Shown in pieces: positions 6,551 to 12,875 of a stretch of DNA of 12,875 nt. The position numbers and the translations under genes were made by a program. The stretch is from Methylophilaceae bacterium UBA7525 (GTDB lineage: Bacteria > Pseudomonadota > Gammaproteobacteria > Burkholderiales > Methylophilaceae). The stretch is taken from positions 13,252 to 26,126 of the forward strand of contig DLMX01000047.1 in assembly GCA_002479405.1 (NCBI GenBank). Direction: 5' to 3'. The notes under the pieces were generated by a model. That model saw nothing but the letters and a program-made list of their open reading frames with translations, searched no databases and was not told the origin of the DNA. How positions within the stretch are numbered: position 1 is the first letter of the stretch; every line of letters starts with the position of its first letter.

Positions 6551-7565
6551 ATTTGAGTATGCGACAGATGTCCTTCACCAGTGCAGGACCGCGATAGATC
6601 AGGCCACTATAAACCTGAACCAGGCTTGCTCCGGCAGCGATCTTCTCGGCGGCATCCTCACCCGAGAGTATGCCGCCGACACCGATAATGGGGATTCTGC
6701 CTTGCAGACGTTCTGCCAGTTGGCGTATCACCTGTGTCGATTTGTCGCGTACCGGCGCCCCCGACAATCCACCGGTTTCAGTGCCATTCTCCAGGTTTTG
6801 CACGGCATCACGCGCCAGCGTCGTGTTGGTCGCAATCACGGCATCGAAGCCATGCTCCACGAGCAGATCGGCAATCTCGCGCACCTGCTCAAGCTCCAGG
6901 TCCGGCGCGATCTTCAGCGCGACAGGCACATAGCGGCCATGTATCTCTGCCAGCTTTTTTTGTTCCGCTTTCAAGGCCGACAGCAGTCCGGAGAGTGCTT
7001 CCTTCTCCTGCAGTGCACGCAGGTTCTTGGTGTTGGGTGAGGAGATATTCACCGTGACATAGCTGGCGTATGGATAGACTTTGCGCAGACAAATCAGATA
7101 ATCATCCACTGCCCGCTCGTTGGGTGTGTCGAAATTCTTGCCGATGTTGATACCGAGTATGCCTTTGAATTTCGCCGCTTGGACATTTTCGATGAGCTTA
7201 TCCACGCCCAGATTATTAAAACCAAAGCGATTGATGATACCCTCAGCTTCGGTCACGCGGAACAAACGTGGCTTGGGGTTGCCGGGCTGCGGTCGCGGCG
7301 TCACGGTACCGACCTCGATAAAACCGAAGCCCAATGCCGCCAGACCATCGATATAGGTCGCGTTCTTGTCGAGTCCGGCAGCCAGGCCAACAGCATTGGG
7401 AAAAACCAGGCCCATCATCTGCCGTGGTTCGCACGCCGGCGGCTTGCCGAGCAGGCACGTAAGCCCCAGCTTGTGAACCAGCCTGAGGCTTTTCAATGTA
7501 AGGTCATGGGTGCGCTCGGCATCGAGCCTGAACAAAAAGGATTTGAGAACTGAGTAGATATCCAT
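6549..7565 (-). CDS. pyrD: Dihydroorotate dehydrogenase (quinone), class 2
   Basis: PyrD oxidises dihydroorotate to orotate, the fourth step of de novo pyrimidine synthesis, passing electrons through FMN to membrane quinone. At 338 aa with an N-terminal helical extension (MDIYSVLKSFLFRLDAERTHD, about residues 1-40) it is class 2, the membrane-associated type. Family motifs are GLAAGLDKNA (60-69), GFIEVGTVTPRPQPGNPKPRLFR (81-103), NRFGFNN (112-118) and VNISSPNT (172-179). Ser175 matches the catalytic base Ser175 of E. coli PyrD. Near the C-terminus, IPIIGVGGILSGEDAAEKI and LVQVYSGLIYRGP form the FMN phosphate site. The start at 7565 gives the normal N-terminus but lacks a visible Shine-Dalgarno. 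It heads an operon with the DUF2892 and GST-like genes. Inverted repeats at 7606-7657 sit in its upstream region. Confidence 0.97.
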   Translation of the reverse strand: MDIYSVLKSFLFRLDAERTHDLTLKSLRLVHKLGLTCLLGKPPACEPRQMMGLVFPNAVGLAAGLDKNATYIDGLAALGFGFIEVGTVTPRPQPGNPKPRLFRVTEAEGIINRFGFNNLGVDKLIENVQAAKFKGILGINIGKNFDTPNERAVDDYLICLRKVYPYASYVTVNISSPNTKNLRALQEKEALSGLLSALKAEQKKLAEIHGRYVPVALKIAPDLELEQVREIADLLVEHGFDAVIATNTTLARDAVQNLENGTETGGLSGAPVRDKSTQVIRQLAERLQGRIPIIGVGGILSGEDAAEKIAAGASLVQVYSGLIYRGPALVKDICRILK

Positions 7566-7605
7566 GACGGAATTTTACTGGAAAAGCCCGCCGGTAAAAG
7601 GGGCC

Positions 7606-7623
7606 GTGCAAAAGGTTTTGCAC
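7606..7623. repeat. 18-bp palindrome upstream of pyrD
   Basis: GTGCAAAAGGTTTTGCAC has perfect 8-base arms (7606-7613 and 7616-7623) around a GG centre. It lies 41 bases before the pyrD ATG and shares 7618-7623 with the next inverted repeat. As RNA on the minus strand it could form a 7-bp stem with an ACCU loop; as DNA it has the symmetry of a repressor site. It is broadly reminiscent of LacI/PurR-type operators (GCAA...TTGC), but its core is two bases longer than the E. coli PurR consensus as I remember it. Function is unproven. Confidence 0.5.
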
Positions 7624-7657
7624 ATGGGTTCATCATTACTGAGGAACCCATGTGCAA
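7618..7657 (-). terminator. Strong hairpin behind the molybdopterin oxidoreductase gene
   Basis: TTGCACATGGGTTC (7618-7631) is the exact reverse complement of GAACCCATGTGCAA (7644-7657), a 14-bp perfect stem with a 12-base loop. It begins 20 bases after the oxidoreductase stop on the minus strand. The sequence after it on that strand is AACCTTTTGCAC, with only four T's, so it is not a textbook intrinsic terminator. It may terminate weakly, stabilise the mRNA 3' end, or be part of a pyrD leader. The pairing is seen; the terminator role is inferred. Confidence 0.55.
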
Positions 7658-7676
7658 CATCAACCCAGGCGGGTGA

Positions 7677-9803
7677 TCAGCCTAACTCAACTTGTACGAG
7701 ATTATCGGAGAACGTCGTCGAATGCCCCATATCGCCGAACTCGGCTGCGCTAATGCAATTCACCGTGCCGTTGTTGAGCTGTCGCCAGTAACCGAGCGTG
7801 GCGACAACGATGCCAGGATTCACATCCCGCGTGATTTTCGCTTCGCCTTCAAAAGCGCCGCGATCGTTGAACACCCTGACTTTTGCGCCTTCCTCAATGC
7901 CGCGCATATCGGCATCGGCCGGGTTGATCAGGACAAACTGCTCGCCCTGGCCCTTGATCTTCTCTGTCACATTGGCGTAACAGGAGTTCAAAAAGCCGTG
8001 GCTTTTCGGTGAGATGATACTGAGCGGGTATCTGGCCGCCAGTTCAGGGTTGGTATCAGACGATTCGCGTGACGGCACATAAGCTGGCAATGGATCCAGA
8101 TCCTCGCCAGGCTGAAAACCGTCATACATCTGGCGGAATGGTCCGGCGACGAAATTCTTGGCACCTTCAACGTAGAACATGCACTTGCCGGTAGGCGTCG
8201 GGAAGTTGCCTTGTTTGTGCGGTGCCCGATCGTCTTTGGTGCCGACCTTGAGCCGCGCAAAACCATGCTCGCGCAGATGAGCAAGATCGATACCCTTGCA
8301 GGCCGGAGAATTCCAGTCCACGTAATTCTCCAAACACTCGCTATCGGTCCATTTGAAGTTCTCTTCCTCGAAGCCGAGACGCTGAGCCAGACGACGGAAA
8401 ATCTCGTTGTTGGGCAGCGCCTCGCCCGGCGGTTCAACGCACTTGGTGTTGTAGGTCAGATAGAGATGCCCCCAGGACAAAATCATGTCTTCCATCTCGG
8501 CGCCCATGGCGGCCGGCAGCACGATATCGGCATAGGCTGCGGTATCTGAGATGAAATGATCGGCGACAATGGTGAACAGATCTTCACGTTTGAGGCCGGC
8601 AATGATCTTGTCGGTTTCCGGCGATTGCGTTACCGGATTGGTATTCCATACCATGAGCGATTTGACCGGTGTCTTCAACGGCAACTCACCCAGCAAGGCA
8701 CGACCCAGTTGCAGGATATTGACGACCGGCGTGCCTTCCGGAATCAGATCCGGGCGGCAGATGACGTCGAACTTGTACGGGTGCTCCCATACCGGGAACT
8801 GCAACGCACCGCCGCCGACATGGCGCCATGCCCCGATCAGCGCGGGCAGGCAGGTGACGGCACGAATGGCCTGACTGCCACCATAATTGCGTTCCAGCGC
8901 AACACCCAAACGAATCGCTGCTGGTGGGGTCGTCGCATATTCGCGGGCAAACCTGCGGATGTCATCGGCCGCAATGTCGGTAATCTTCTCGGCCCATTCC
9001 GGCGTACAGGTCTTGGCGCGTTCAGCCAGCTCCTTGTAGCCGACGGTGTAGTTATCGACATATTCCCGATCAACCAGGCCTTCCTCGATAATGACGTGCA
9101 TCATGGCCATCGCCAGCGCACCATCGGTGCCCGGCTTGGGGGCAATATGCCAGTCGGCTTCCTTGGCAGTTCTGGAAGCATAACTATCCACCACCACGAC
9201 TTTGGCACCTCTCTTTTGCGCTTCCTTGACGATATGCCAGTGATGCAGATTGGTCGAGACCGAGTTACATGCCCAGATGATGATGTATTTGGAATGGATG
9301 AAACTCTCCGGATCGACACCTGCCGTCGGGCCTACCGTCAGCAGCCAGGCCGTGCAGGAACCTTCGCCGCAGAATGTGCGTTCACATACCGTGGCACCCA
9401 GACGATTGAAAAAAGCGTCGCCGCCGTTCAAACCATGTACCAAGCCCTGGTTGCCCAGATAGCTGGCTGGCAGAATCGCTTGTGGTCCATGCTCGGCAAT
9501 AAGCACCTGCCAACGGTCGACGATGGTATCCAACGCCTCGTCCCAGCTAATGCGCTGGAACTGCTTGCTGCCCTTGGGCCCGACCCGCTTCATCGGGTAG
9601 AGCAGGCGGTCAGGGTGGTAGTGGCGCTTTTCATAATCCTTGAGTTTGACGCAGAGACCGCCGCGCGTCATCGGGTGATCTGGGTTGCCAGTGACCGAGA
9701 TGAGTTTTTCATCCTTCACCGTAAAGATCATTGAGCAGGTGTCCGGACAATCATGCGGACAGCCGCCGTAAAAACTCTGCACATCATCAACCGCCTTGTT
9801 CAT
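7677..9803 (-). CDS. Molybdopterin-dependent oxidoreductase (DMSO reductase/FDH superfamily), 4Fe-4S type
   Basis: A 708-aa enzyme of the DMSO reductase superfamily, carrying Mo or W bis-molybdopterin guanine dinucleotide. The N-terminus has the 4Fe-4S motif C15-x3-C19-x3-C23-x27-C51 in YGGCPHDCPDTCSM...GGLCVK, with Lys53 two residues after the last Cys as usual. The molybdopterin oxidoreductase domain runs from about 55 to 540; Cys145 in CERTFCGEGSC is the best candidate metal ligand by position, though I could not align it. The C-terminal dinucleotide-binding domain starts near 590 (PLSIISPKSHGFLNSCYANV) and includes LINPADADMRGIEEGAKVRVFNDRG. No Tat signal is visible, so it should be cytoplasmic. 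No iron-sulfur, cytochrome or membrane-anchor subunit lies nearby. The ATG at 9803 has a good AGGAG six bases upstream. It lies 43 bases after the NTF2-like gene with no terminator between. Substrate and electron partner are unknown. Confidence 0.88.
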   Translation of the reverse strand: MNKAVDDVQSFYGGCPHDCPDTCSMIFTVKDEKLISVTGNPDHPMTRGGLCVKLKDYEKRHYHPDRLLYPMKRVGPKGSKQFQRISWDEALDTIVDRWQVLIAEHGPQAILPASYLGNQGLVHGLNGGDAFFNRLGATVCERTFCGEGSCTAWLLTVGPTAGVDPESFIHSKYIIIWACNSVSTNLHHWHIVKEAQKRGAKVVVVDSYASRTAKEADWHIAPKPGTDGALAMAMMHVIIEEGLVDREYVDNYTVGYKELAERAKTCTPEWAEKITDIAADDIRRFAREYATTPPAAIRLGVALERNYGGSQAIRAVTCLPALIGAWRHVGGGALQFPVWEHPYKFDVICRPDLIPEGTPVVNILQLGRALLGELPLKTPVKSLMVWNTNPVTQSPETDKIIAGLKREDLFTIVADHFISDTAAYADIVLPAAMGAEMEDMILSWGHLYLTYNTKCVEPPGEALPNNEIFRRLAQRLGFEEENFKWTDSECLENYVDWNSPACKGIDLAHLREHGFARLKVGTKDDRAPHKQGNFPTPTGKCMFYVEGAKNFVAGPFRQMYDGFQPGEDLDPLPAYVPSRESSDTNPELAARYPLSIISPKSHGFLNSCYANVTEKIKGQGEQFVLINPADADMRGIEEGAKVRVFNDRGAFEGEAKITRDVNPGIVVATLGYWRQLNNGTVNCISAAEFGDMGHSTTFSDNLVQVELG

Positions 9804-9846
9804 CGCTTTCTCCTCGCATCTTAAGATTTATTGTGTGATTTTGTGG

Positions 9847-10221
9847 TCAAGCATGCAGGTGGAAGATCTTGTTCATGACCTTCCACTTGCCATCAATCTT
9901 CAGCAAATTGAAGAAATCGGTAAATCGATGCCCCGTCCAGTTATCCGATTCCAACCGTACACTAGCAACTGTGCCAACGATATCGATATGCACGATTCTT
10001 GATTGGATATCCTTGGCCGGACCATTCTCATCGTTCCAGTCATATAAGCCCTGAATCGGGCCAGCAAACAAGTCCGGCCCGACATACCCATAAATAGACG
10101 CATCATCATGGAACGCCGGCTTCATATCATGCCCGCTACCAGAACGAGCGCCATCAATATAATGCTGGAGGACTTGGGTGATTGCATCGTAGTCACTTAT
10201 ATTTGCGGCTGTGGCGGGCAC
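9847..10221 (-). CDS. NTF2-like protein, putative lumazine-binding (Lumazine_bd_2) type
   Basis: A small soluble protein (124 aa from the chosen start) with the SnoaL/NTF2-like cone fold. Family-type stretches are DYDAITQVLQHYIDGARSG, MKPAFHDDASIYGYVGPDLFAGPIQ, WNDENGPAKDIQSRI and DNWTGHRFTDFFNLLKIDGKWKVMNKIFHLH. The family name comes from similarity to lumazine-binding folds; a true ligand or activity is not established, and no catalytic residues can be assigned. The start is ambiguous. ATG 10242 (131 aa) has no Shine-Dalgarno and would sit about 12 bases from the predicted transcription start. The ATG at 10227 touches the AAGGAG at 10228-10233 directly. GTG 10221 lies exactly 6 bases from it, so I prefer GTG. 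It is first in a two-gene unit with the molybdopterin oxidoreductase, which suggests a helper or related metabolic role by context only. Confidence 0.82.
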   Translation of the reverse strand: MPATAANISDYDAITQVLQHYIDGARSGSGHDMKPAFHDDASIYGYVGPDLFAGPIQGLYDWNDENGPAKDIQSRIVHIDIVGTVASVRLESDNWTGHRFTDFFNLLKIDGKWKVMNKIFHLHA

Positions 10222-10227
10222 GTCCAT

Positions 10228-10233
10228 CTCCTT
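10228..10233 (-). promoter_or_regulatory. Ribosome binding site deciding the NTF2-like gene start
   Basis: On the minus strand AAGGAG is followed by ATGGAC and then GTG at 10221-10219. Six-base spacing fits GTG initiation; it is too close for the adjacent ATG and downstream of the ATG at 10242. This is the reason for choosing GTG 10221. Confidence 0.6.
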
Positions 10234-10250
10234 TGAAAACATAACTTAAC

Positions 10251-10266
10251 TATACCGGTTAGTATA
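10251..10266. promoter_or_regulatory. Candidate operator: 16-bp dyad in front of the NTF2-like/molybdoenzyme operon
   Basis: TATACCGGTTAGTATA has perfect five-base arms TATAC (10251-10255) and GTATA (10262-10266) around a CGGTTA centre. It overlaps the predicted -10 box and transcription start of the minus-strand operon, the classic place for a repressor. Size and composition resemble TetR-type operators. No regulator gene is present in the window, so the cognate protein is unknown. Confidence 0.45.
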
Positions 10267-10288
10267 TTAGAAACGCATCAAGAAGCAA
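10261..10288 (-). promoter_or_regulatory. Candidate promoter of the NTF2-like/molybdoenzyme operon
   Basis: On the minus strand TTGCTT (10288-10283) is followed after 16 bases by TATACT (10266-10261). The -35 matches four and the -10 five of six consensus bases. Transcription would begin near 10254, leaving a leader of about 33 bases to the GTG start. It lies just downstream of the cysS terminator, so the operon can be transcribed independently. Confidence 0.5.
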
Positions 10289-10292
10289 TCCC

Positions 10293-10323
10293 AAAAAAAA
10301 GAGGCTCAATGAGAGCCTCTTTT
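10293..10323 (-). terminator. Intrinsic terminator of cysS
   Basis: GAGGCTC (10301-10307) and GAGCCTC (10313-10319) form a perfect 7-bp stem with a five-base loop, extended by four A-T pairs at the base. On the minus strand, the direction of cysS, it is followed by eight T's (A-tract 10293-10300). It begins 23 bases after the cysS stop. The plus strand has only four T's, so any effect there would be weaker. Confidence 0.9.
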
Positions 10324-10345
10324 CCGATTCAAAATTCCCATCCGA

Positions 10346-11704
10346 TCATATCCGACGCCAAGTTGTCCCTTGTGGGCCATCCTCCAGAACAATCCCTTTT
10401 TCTGAAAGTGCCTGGCGGATGCGATCCGCTTCTGCGAAGTCTTTTGCTTTTTTTGCTTCAGCACGCTGCAATATCATGGCAGCCACATCCAGGTCAGCCC
10501 CTGCCTCCCCTTGCAGGAATTGGGAAGGATCATCCCTCAGTAAACCCATAAGCGCCGCCAGCGCTCTTAACAGCCCTGCCACCTCGGCAGATTTCGTCCT
10601 GTTGGCCTCATTCGCCAGATCAAACAGGATCGCCATCGCTTCCGGCGTATTGAAATCATCATCCATCGCCGCCTTGAATCGGCCAGCAAAGGGATTACTC
10701 CAGTCGATTTCCACGTCGACCGGCGGCACATTCTTCAATGCCGTATAAAGCCTCGTCAGCGCCTGATTTGCGTCATCGAGATGTTTGTCGGAATAGTTCA
10801 GTGGACTGCGATATTGCGCCCGCAGTATGAAAAAGCGCACAACTTCAGCCTTGTACTTCTTCAACACCTCACGGATGGTGAAGAAGTTGCCGAGCGACTT
10901 GGACATCTTTTCATCATCGACGCGGACGAAACCGTTGTGCATCCAGTAGTTGACGAATTTGCAATCGTGCGCGCCCTCGGACTGGGCAATCTCGTTCTCA
11001 TGATGTGGAAACTGCAGGTCCTGGCCACCACCGTGAATATCGAAGTGCTTGCCGAGGTGATGCGCGCCCATGGCCGAACACTCGATATGCCAGCCCGGAC
11101 GACCTTTGCCCCAAGGCGAATCGTAGCTCGGCTCATTGGGCTTGGCGGCTTTCCACAGCACGAAATCCATGGGATCACGCTTAAAGCTGTCCACCTCGAC
11201 CCGCTCGCCCGCGCGCAAGTCTTCCAGTGACTTGCCGGATAGCTTGCCGTAACCCTCAAAGCTGTTGACCGAATAAAACACATCGCCGTTATCCGCCGGG
11301 TAAGCATGGCCCTTTTCTATCAATTGACCGATCATGGCGACCATGTCCGCGATATGCATAGTGGCACGCGGCTCGATATCCGGCCTCAATACGCCCAGCT
11401 TTTCGGAATCCTCATCCATGGCCCGGATGAATTCATCCGTCAGCGCTTGAATCGTAATGCCGCGCTCATTGGCACGATTGATGATCTTGTCATCGATGTC
11501 CGTGATATTGCGCACGTAAGTAACATCAAAACCGGAGGCCCTCAGCCAACGGTTGACCATATCGAACACCACCATCACGCGCGCATGACCGAGATGACAA
11601 TAATCGTAAACCGTCATGCCACAAACATACATGCTGACTTTGCCGGCAACGATCGGGACAAATGTCTGCTTTTCACGGGCGATGGAATTATGGATTTTGA
11701 GCAT
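10346..11704 (-). CDS. cysS: Cysteine--tRNA ligase
   Basis: CysRS (452 aa) attaches cysteine to tRNA-Cys in the cytoplasm; it is a class I synthetase. The Rossmann catalytic domain has the HIGH-type motif H37-L-G-H40 in CHLGHARV and the KMSKS motif at 266-270. The zinc ligands that read the cysteine thiol are all present at C28, C209, H234 and E238, the same numbers as in E. coli. After about residue 315 comes the helical anticodon-binding (DALR) region, ending in the short C-terminal KGIVLEDGPQGTTWRRI, which is typical. The ATG at 11704 gives the canonical MLKIHNSI start but has no Shine-Dalgarno; the purine-rich GGAGG nearby is on the opposite strand. A strong terminator follows. It is transcribed divergently from the TPR gene. 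Confidence 0.98.
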   Translation of the reverse strand: MLKIHNSIAREKQTFVPIVAGKVSMYVCGMTVYDYCHLGHARVMVVFDMVNRWLRASGFDVTYVRNITDIDDKIINRANERGITIQALTDEFIRAMDEDSEKLGVLRPDIEPRATMHIADMVAMIGQLIEKGHAYPADNGDVFYSVNSFEGYGKLSGKSLEDLRAGERVEVDSFKRDPMDFVLWKAAKPNEPSYDSPWGKGRPGWHIECSAMGAHHLGKHFDIHGGGQDLQFPHHENEIAQSEGAHDCKFVNYWMHNGFVRVDDEKMSKSLGNFFTIREVLKKYKAEVVRFFILRAQYRSPLNYSDKHLDDANQALTRLYTALKNVPPVDVEIDWSNPFAGRFKAAMDDDFNTPEAMAILFDLANEANRTKSAEVAGLLRALAALMGLLRDDPSQFLQGEAGADLDVAAMILQRAEAKKAKDFAEADRIRQALSEKGIVLEDGPQGTTWRRI

Positions 11705-11797
11705 TTTTCTGGAGGATTATCACTGACAGAACCTTGAACGCATCGGCGCACTAAAATTCTGCTGCAAAATTAATCACTAAGATAATGTAATGAGCTA

Positions 11798-11827
11798 TTG
11801 GAGGTTGATTGGGCTTGTTGTTAGAAT
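11798..11827 (+). promoter_or_regulatory. Weak candidate promoter for the exported TPR gene
   Basis: TTGGAG (11798-11803) and TAGAAT (11822-11827) are separated by 18 bases in the AT-rich 155-bp gap between the divergent cysS and TPR genes. The -10 matches four or five consensus bases, the -35 only three or four. The start codon lies 32 bases beyond the -10. No convincing promoter for cysS could be picked on the other strand of this gap, although one must be nearby. Confidence 0.3.
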
Positions 11828-11859
11828 TGCAACTTATTTGACCTGAAAAGTATATCACA

Positions 11860-12870
11860 ATGCCATTAATCCGCGCCTTGCCTCGTGCCTTGTTACTTCT
11901 TGCCTCTGTCCTTGTTTTCGGTACAGCCCAGGCAGATGACTTAAAGGATATCGCTCAGCTCGCCAATCAAGGCCAGCAGGCAGCAGCTCTTGAGCGCGTG
12001 AACACTTACATCGCTTCCAACCCAAAGGATGTACAGGCGCAATTCATCAAGGGCGTAATTTTGGCCGAACTGAATCGCCGCGATGAGGCCATCAAGATAT
12101 TTGCCGACATCACCAGCAAAAACCCCCATCTGCCCGAGCCACACAACAACCTGGCGGTTCTTTACGCAGAAAAGGGCGAATACGATCAGGCCAGAAAGGC
12201 GCTGGAAAGTGCGATCAAGACCCATCCCAGCTATGCCACCGCGCACGAAAACCTCGGCGACATTTATGCCAGAATGGCATCCGAAGCCTACGACAAGGCC
12301 CTGCAACTGGATAGCGGCAATACCCGCGCGCAGAACAAGCTGGCTCTGATCCGCGACCTGTTCTCATCCGCCAAGAAACCGGTCATGAACGCGACACGTC
12401 CGGTAACCAAGGCCAGCGAGCCGGCCAAGCTGGCTGATGCAAAAACTGCCGCGAAACCCGCACAAGCTGCCATACCTGCACCAGTGACGCCTACACCAGC
12501 AACCCAGGCGCCAGCCGCATCCGTTGACGCCAGTGAAGACATCAAGTCAGCAGTCGGCAAATGGGCGAAGGCCTGGTCTGATCAGGATGTTGAAGCCTAC
12601 CTGGCCAGCTACAGCTCCAGCTTCAAGACGCCCAAGGGTGAGAGCCGCAGCGCCTGGGAGAATCTGCGCCGCGACCGCATCTCTTCACCGAAAAGTATCA
12701 AGGTGGAAATCAGCGATCTTAATATCAGGATGGATAGCAACACACAGGCCCGCGTCAGCTTCAAGCAGAACTACACCGCATCCCACTTGTCACAGCGCAC
12801 AGGCAAAACCCTGGTCATGATCAACATCAATGGCCAGTGGCTGATTGAACAAGAAATTGCTCAACGTTGA
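11860..12870 (+). CDS. Exported TPR protein with C-terminal NTF2-like (Cds6-type) domain
   Basis: A 336-aa protein, probably periplasmic. Residues 1-25 are a classic Sec signal peptide: basic MPLIRALPR, hydrophobic ALLLLASVLVFG, then the AQA|DD cleavage site after Ala25. Residues about 27-161 form tandem TPR motifs, clearest at 60-93 (FIKGVILAELNRRDEAIKIF) and 94-127 (NNLAVLYAEKGEYDQARKAL); the last repeat is shortened (ARMASEAYDKALQLD). An Ala/Pro/Lys-rich linker covers about 170-225. A C-terminal NTF2-like domain follows (IKSAVGKWAKAWSDQDVEAYLASYSSSF... VMININGQWLIEQE), the type found with L,D-transpeptidase proteins such as Cds6. The ATG at 11860 gives a complete signal peptide; only a weak AAAAG precedes it. 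By inference it helps cell-wall or envelope assembly; the next gene is outside the window. Confidence 0.85.
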   Translation: MPLIRALPRALLLLASVLVFGTAQADDLKDIAQLANQGQQAAALERVNTYIASNPKDVQAQFIKGVILAELNRRDEAIKIFADITSKNPHLPEPHNNLAVLYAEKGEYDQARKALESAIKTHPSYATAHENLGDIYARMASEAYDKALQLDSGNTRAQNKLALIRDLFSSAKKPVMNATRPVTKASEPAKLADAKTAAKPAQAAIPAPVTPTPATQAPAASVDASEDIKSAVGKWAKAWSDQDVEAYLASYSSSFKTPKGESRSAWENLRRDRISSPKSIKVEISDLNIRMDSNTQARVSFKQNYTASHLSQRTGKTLVMININGQWLIEQEIAQR

Positions 12871-12875
12871 ACCCG

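Noticed and set aside
8556..9734. 392-codon open frame on the plus strand
   Set aside because: It lies wholly antisense to the molybdopterin oxidoreductase gene, shows no recognisable domain, and is the usual open antisense frame of a codon-biased gene.
9818..9827. ATCTTAAGAT palindrome between the NTF2-like and molybdoenzyme genes
   Set aside because: A 10-bp AT-rich palindrome is expected by chance, and no T-run or promoter geometry accompanies it.
11711..11715. GGAGG as the ribosome binding site of cysS
   Set aside because: It is on the plus strand while cysS is on the minus strand, and no plus-strand start codon uses it.

Overview
The window looks like core chromosome of a betaproteobacterium with moderate GC content. 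I would guess the Nitrosomonadales/Gallionellaceae neighbourhood, but that is inference from protein character, with no database check. Nearly all the sequence is coding, genes are complete and intergenic gaps are short. I see no tRNA, rRNA, CRISPR array, insertion sequence, phage gene or assembly-type frameshift.

Layout. Positions 1-1505 (+) hold the 3' end of secD and all of secF, the Sec translocon accessory pair. Positions 1593-2852 (+) encode a CNNM/CorC-type membrane protein with a CBS pair. Positions 2947-5636 (+) encode ClpS and ClpA, the N-end-rule adaptor and the unfoldase of the ClpAP protease; a hairpin terminator follows whose right half lies inside the convergent next gene. Positions 7565-5679 (-) form a tightly coupled three-gene operon: pyrD (class 2 dihydroorotate dehydrogenase), a small DUF2892 membrane protein and a glutathione S-transferase-like protein. 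Its stop/SD overlap and ATGA overlap point to translational coupling.

Positions 10221-7677 (-) form the only accessory-looking unit. A small NTF2-like (lumazine-binding-2 type) protein is followed by a stand-alone cytoplasmic molybdopterin oxidoreductase with an N-terminal 4Fe-4S motif. A promoter-like sequence overlapped by a 16-bp dyad lies in front, and a 14-bp perfect hairpin lies behind. Its substrate cannot be read from the sequence. Positions 11704-10346 (-) encode cysteinyl-tRNA synthetase with its own terminator. Positions 11860-12870 (+), divergent from cysS, encode an exported TPR protein with an Ala/Pro linker and a C-terminal NTF2-like domain.

How the genes work together: secD/secF serve protein export, clpS/clpA regulated proteolysis, pyrD pyrimidine synthesis and cysS translation. 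The molybdoenzyme cassette between cysS and pyrD is the most likely place for undescribed biology. I did not find a clearly novel multi-gene system; the best leads are that cassette, its candidate operator, and the overlapping inverted repeats between it and pyrD.
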